From assembly GCA_037783415.1 (NCBI GenBank), contig JAZGTN010000003.1, positions 766,501 to 830,500 on the forward strand: a DNA stretch of 64,000 bases, written 5' to 3'. Below, one piece after another: positions 59,988 to 64,000 of this stretch (positions are counted from its first letter, which is position 1; every line of letters starts with the position of its first letter). The notes under the pieces were generated by a model. It had not been told where the DNA came from. It was given only the letters and a program-made list of their open reading frames with translations, and made no database searches. This DNA is from Leptasterias polaris (lineage: Eukaryota; Echinodermata; Asteroidea; Forcipulatida; Asteriidae). The position numbers and the translations under genes were made by a program.

Positions 59988-60862
59988 TTTTTATAACCAA
60001 TTCAACACATTGATTCCCATTTAAAAATCCCTTCAATTTAAAACATTCAGAACCCTGTAGAAGTTGAGAACAAAAGTGGCAGTTTAGCATAAGCTCACCT
60101 CGAGCGATGAGTTGAGCGATGAGTACCTTGTTGTGTGCAAATGATTTCCAACCGGCGTAAGCCAAATATGTGACATAGACTTAAACTGGGCTGTGACATT
60201 TGGGCACTGTGCGCAATCATCTGAGTGTGCCCTTGGCTTAATTCAGTCAGGTCATGTTTAATCATTCCTACCTGTGTTCATATCGCACATTTAAACATTT
60301 TCACATGGTCTCCTCTCACCCAATCAGGATGAATAAACTGTCCAGGTATTTTTGAATCACACACACCACATACCACAAAAGATGTTTAAAAAACCAATGT
60401 TGCTCATTTGAAAATGTTGATCATAATGCAAGCCAATTGGCAATTAGGCCTCATGTCTAAGGTAAGAAGTAATACAATTATTTCTCTTCCATAGATATTT
60501 TGTTTTTCTTCTAATTTCCATTTTTTCCCTTTTAGAAAGTCTAGTTCTTCAATTAGATCTACCCATCCGAAATGTAGATGAGTGTTATCTGCAAATTGCG
60601 TATCATCAGCTGAATGTCTTCCCATACGTAGATGTAGCTGTTCAAGACTAAGGCATAGTATGTAAATTCTGGTGTAAGTTTTTGTAATCGAGTAATAAAC
60701 CACTAGGTTTTTCTTATTGTCTTGTAGTGGGCTGTTTATGCAGCACTATACAAGTAACATTGTAAATAACTGCACCATTGCAAGCAAGTGCATATATGCG
60801 TATTTTGAAATGAGAAACTGGAGATCTTGGCAATTATGCTTTGACTAAAAAAGTTTAAGCAT

Positions 60863-61560
60863 TTGGTGGTGCGTCGTTTCGAATTGTTTGGAATCGAATG
60901 GTGGTAAAATCACGGGAAATTCCAAACTTAATTGCGAAAAGGGACCTGGACACATGCACGTGGCATGTGGGGTCCTACTCCTGGCCAGGGTAACAGTTGG
61001 TGGTTGATCTTAAAGATGCATCAGCTCCTCAGCGGCGAGGATGCTCTGGTGTTTTCACAAATGGTCGGCCAACAGGAGTAGTTCCTAGTCTACGCCGTGG
61101 GGCTAGGGACAGCGTTTTAAGGGAGTAGGGGGCGTACCCTGCATAAGGGTATGTGGACCGGGCGCTCTGAAAGGAGTACGAAGGCCCCGATGATCTCCCA
61201 AAGCGTGTTGGTGGTGCGTCGCTTCGAATCGTTTGGAATCGAATGGCGGTAAAATCACGGGAAATTCCAAACTTAATTGCGAAAAGGGACCTGGACACAT
61301 GCACGTGGCATGTGGGGTCCTACTCCTGGCCAGGGTGACAGTTGGTGGTTGACCTTAAAAGAGCATCAGGCTCCTTCAGCGGGCAAGGATGGTACTGGTG
61401 TTTCCACAAATGGTCGGCCAACAGGAGTAGTCCCTAGTCTACGCCGTGGGGCTAGGGCCCGCGTTAGTAGGAGTTAGAGGGCGTGCCCCGCATACAGGCG
61501 CGAGGACCGGGCGCTCTGAAAGGAGTATGAAGGCCTTGACTGACCTCGGAAAGCGTGTTG
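60863..61560 (+). repeat. GC-rich tandem duplication, 2 x about 350 bp, hairpin-forming
   Basis: Copy 1 is 60863-61207 and copy 2 is 61208-61560, each starting TTGGTGGTGCGTCG and ending near AAGCGTGTTGG. They are about 90% alike by eye. Both keep the stems GGACC..CACATGC-ACGTG-GCATGTG..GGTCC, GTTTGGAAT/ATTCCAAAC and CCTAG/CTAGG. The GC content is well above the flanks. By eye it does not look like U1-U6, 5S, 7SL or 7SK RNA. Function unknown; a structured RNA gene or a satellite are the main options. Confidence 0.85.
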
Positions 61561-61564
61561 GGGC

Positions 61565-62885
61565 TGGTATCCTGGGACCTGCACGTGGTGGCCCTGCTTT
61601 AAACTAAGCTTACCAGGATGATATTGGCAAAAATCAGACGCAAATTAATTAAAATGCTTGCAATGGTGCACTTATACATTACACTTTACTTTCATGAATT
61701 TTATTTACAATGTAATAATATACAGGCATGCTACTTTTCATGTCATCAGCTGATTTCCGCATAGGCCTATATGGTTTTTCAGGTGTACTGCCATTGAAAA
61801 CTTAGCACAAAGCTGTGCCTGGTACTTTCCTCTTTTTGGGCAAGATTTGGTTGAATGCATGCCCGAGTATACAAGAATTAAAAATTGTTCATTTATAATA
61901 ATACAGGCATGCAACTGGTTTCAGCAAAAATTTCTCATAGTTGATTCCTAACTGTACTATACCGCTTGAAATTTAAAACTGCAAAGACGTACTCTGCCTG
62001 GCATTTTCTCTTTCAAAACTAAAAAAGAAAAGAAAATTGCTGTTGCATGCAAAGTTATTAAATTATTTATTGACAATATACAGGCAGGCAACACATTTCA
62101 GGTTAGACCTATCAACCTGTTTCCTAATTTGTTGGTTTCACATCCATATTGAAAATTGAAAAACACAGTGCAAAGTCTTGCTGTGATGCAATTTACTCTT
62201 TTATTGACAATCTGGGATCTGCTAGCTGTTGCATGCCTGAATATCTAGCATTGTGTATATTTATATTTAAGGTTATGCGAATATTCATTCGAGAAATGCA
62301 CGTGGCAGTGACACTTCTCTATAGTGCTTGTTATTGTTTTCTGAAAAAGCAACTGTATTTTGCAAAATAATACAACTATTTCAATAGTCGAAAGCAAAGA
62401 AAAAATCTAAGGTTCACCTTTTTGGCTTTATTCTCTTGAATCAAAAATAGAAAGAAAAATGCAATTGAAAGAATTCACATGTCAAATTTAGTGAGCTTTA
62501 AAAACACAATAAATGCATTATTATACAAAGCACTAGGATCATGTTTCTGTGTCATGGGCCATCGATATGAATGAGAATTAGCATAGTTTTGATTTGCGCA
62601 ATACATTTATATGGAGTCTGTGTTTCATATCTTGGAGTAAACTCTTTTATTTGAGACTTAAAATCTGTGGTAAAATGTTATTCCTTTATTGAATTCAATG
62701 CCATTTTGTAAAAGATGATATTTTCTAAGTAAACTCCAATGCAATAAGGTACAACACAAATTGTTGACAATTTTGAGAATATGCTTACTAATTTAAAGTT
62801 TTGAATTCAGGCATAACATTAGTACATGTATTTTTGGTAAAACTACAGCTATGAATACTCCAATTGCTGTTCCAAATCTTTAAAT
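61565..62885. other. No gene seen
   Basis: AT-rich. Three loosely related blocks (ATTGTTCATTTATAATAATA/CAGGCATGC, near 61720, 61900 and 62080) suggest an old tandem duplication of about 180 bp. Confidence 0.4.
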
Positions 62886-62889
62886 GAAA

Positions 62890-63225
62890 ATAAGATGCTT
62901 CACCCTTTCACATATTCCTCCATCACAATCTTGCTCCCCTCCTTCCCAAATTACCACTTTCATCCTTGCATTTGTTTACCACTCCCCTCCTTGCATTTGT
63001 TTATAACCTCCCACCTTGCTATTATTTATCACTTCCATCCTTGCTTTTTTTACTTCCCTCCTTAAAGTCGTTTATCACTGCCCTTCTTGCAATTGTTTAT
63101 CACTTCCCTCCTTGCGTTTTTTTTCCTTCCATCCTTGTTTTTTTAACCACTTTTCTCCTTGCATTTGTTTACACTTACCCCTTGCTTATTATTATTATCA
63201 CTTCCCTCCTTGCAATTCAACGTTT
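62890..63225 (+). repeat. Pyrimidine-rich repeat of about 26-28 bp
   Basis: About ten imperfect copies of CACTTCCCTCCTTGCATTTG plus TTTAT on the + strand. Open reading frames here only reflect the composition. Confidence 0.85.
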
Positions 63226-63330
63226 TTTTAAACAGTGAAACAATTTAAGTTAATTTTTATGTTAAACTTGTATCTAAACAATTAGAAGTTTGAGTTTAAA
63301 AAATGATTATTTTAATGTTAATCATGTATA

Positions 63331-63810
63331 GGAGGGAGAATCATTGTCTCAGCTTGGCTGAAGGACTTGCCAATTCAGAACGTACAAATGATCTTCTCCC
63401 TCCTACCAGACGGGAGTCTCACGCCCGCAACCTGCGTAATGCACATCATTATTCTTACTTACGCACCAGGACATCACGATTCAAAAACAGCCCAATACCC
63501 TATTTCATCAGCTTGCTGAACAAGTAGAATATTTTGCTCTGTGTTCAGTTTTTAATAATCTTTTTTTTAAATTAGTGCCACCACCTCAAATCTGTGCTAG
63601 ATTATTACTCGCATTTAGATTAACAATAAAACTGCCCGTGCTTACTTTTTACCAGTTATCTAAATAGGGCCTTAATATTCCTTGTGAGCAGCTTTTTAAT
63701 TTTTAATTTTTTCAATGTTTTTTTCAATGATTTTAATATTGTAAATTATCATGCAATTTGGCCTTCGGGTCACAATGTGATAATGTGAATAAAAATATAC
63801 CAATATACCA
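63331..63810 (+). mobile_element. LINE 3' fragment
   Basis: The + strand encodes NDLLPPTRRESHARNLRNAH, then YSYLRTRTSRFKNSPIPYFI and a stop at 63527. It is the conserved C-terminal tail of a non-LTR ORF2 (LR..., T.RFKNSFIPY pattern). The 3' UTR ends with AATAAAAATATACC and short repeats near 63790-63810. Confidence 0.7.
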
Positions 63811-64000
63811 ATAAAATCTTAAACCGCTAGAAGTTTGTGTTAAAACTGATTATTTGAATTTTAAACTTGTATTTAAACAGTTAAATTAACTTGTTCTCTA
63901 TGTAGTAATAAAGTACATATTGTTCTGTTATGTTTGCTTAATAAGAGTCAAAGAAATAAAGAAATGTCATTCTTTGAGTCAAAATTTAGTAGAATAAGAT

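Noticed and set aside
62966..63238. 90-codon frame rich in Leu/Phe/Tyr near the right end
   Set aside because: It is a by-product of the pyrimidine-rich 26-28 bp repeat.

Overview
This is animal nuclear DNA. It is AT-rich, has spliced genes with GT-AG introns, and carries many transposable elements. Three things suggest a marine invertebrate deuterostome, most likely an echinoderm and perhaps a sea star: a tandem family of secreted PAN/apple plus fibrinogen-C lectins, several non-LTR retrotransposons of the CR1/L2/Rex1 type, and abundant MITEs and tRNA-derived SINEs. The taxon is an inference; no rRNA or mitochondrial marker is present.

The main host gene is on the + strand and encodes a coiled-coil/PDZ/coiled-coil protein. 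Thirteen well-supported exons run from 24,819 to the stop codon at 37,017, and a further in-phase exon sits at 1,599-1,682. All visible splice sites keep one frame open. The joined exons give about 542 residues, or about 514 if translation starts at the Met at 24,819. I do not recognise the orthologue. If the 1.6 kb exon belongs to the gene, its roughly 23 kb intron contains a minus-strand cluster of fibrinogen-related genes. That cluster has two intact genes (5,173-6,183 and 21,126-22,190) and two frameshifted PAN-only relics (9.4-9.8 kb and 15.2-15.6 kb).

The same large interval holds a LINE with an intact 1,002-residue endonuclease/reverse transcriptase. Its ORF1 has been broken by a 5' inversion of the twin-priming type. 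It also holds a tandemly duplicated satellite region (10.8-13.4 kb), a GAATT-rich low-complexity stretch (13.7-14.2 kb) and an 833 bp hAT-like element with an 8 bp target duplication.

Between 38 and 57 kb I see no confident host gene. A Rex1/L2-like LINE (40.0-43.4 kb) was inserted into an inverted-repeat MITE and was itself later hit by a TTAA-target MITE. The rest includes two more hAT-like elements with exact 8 bp duplications, a TA-target TIR element, a 1.4 kb foldback element with tandem subterminal repeats, an approximately 820 bp palindrome, LINE 3' fragments, and a decayed Penelope/GIY-YIG-like remnant that contains a MITE.

The right end (57.9-59.8 kb) has duplicated exon-like cassettes with conserved acceptors and donors and matching phases. 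They may be alternative exons of an unrecognised gene. A GC-rich, hairpin-forming unit of about 345-350 bp is duplicated in tandem at 60.9-61.6 kb and is unexplained.
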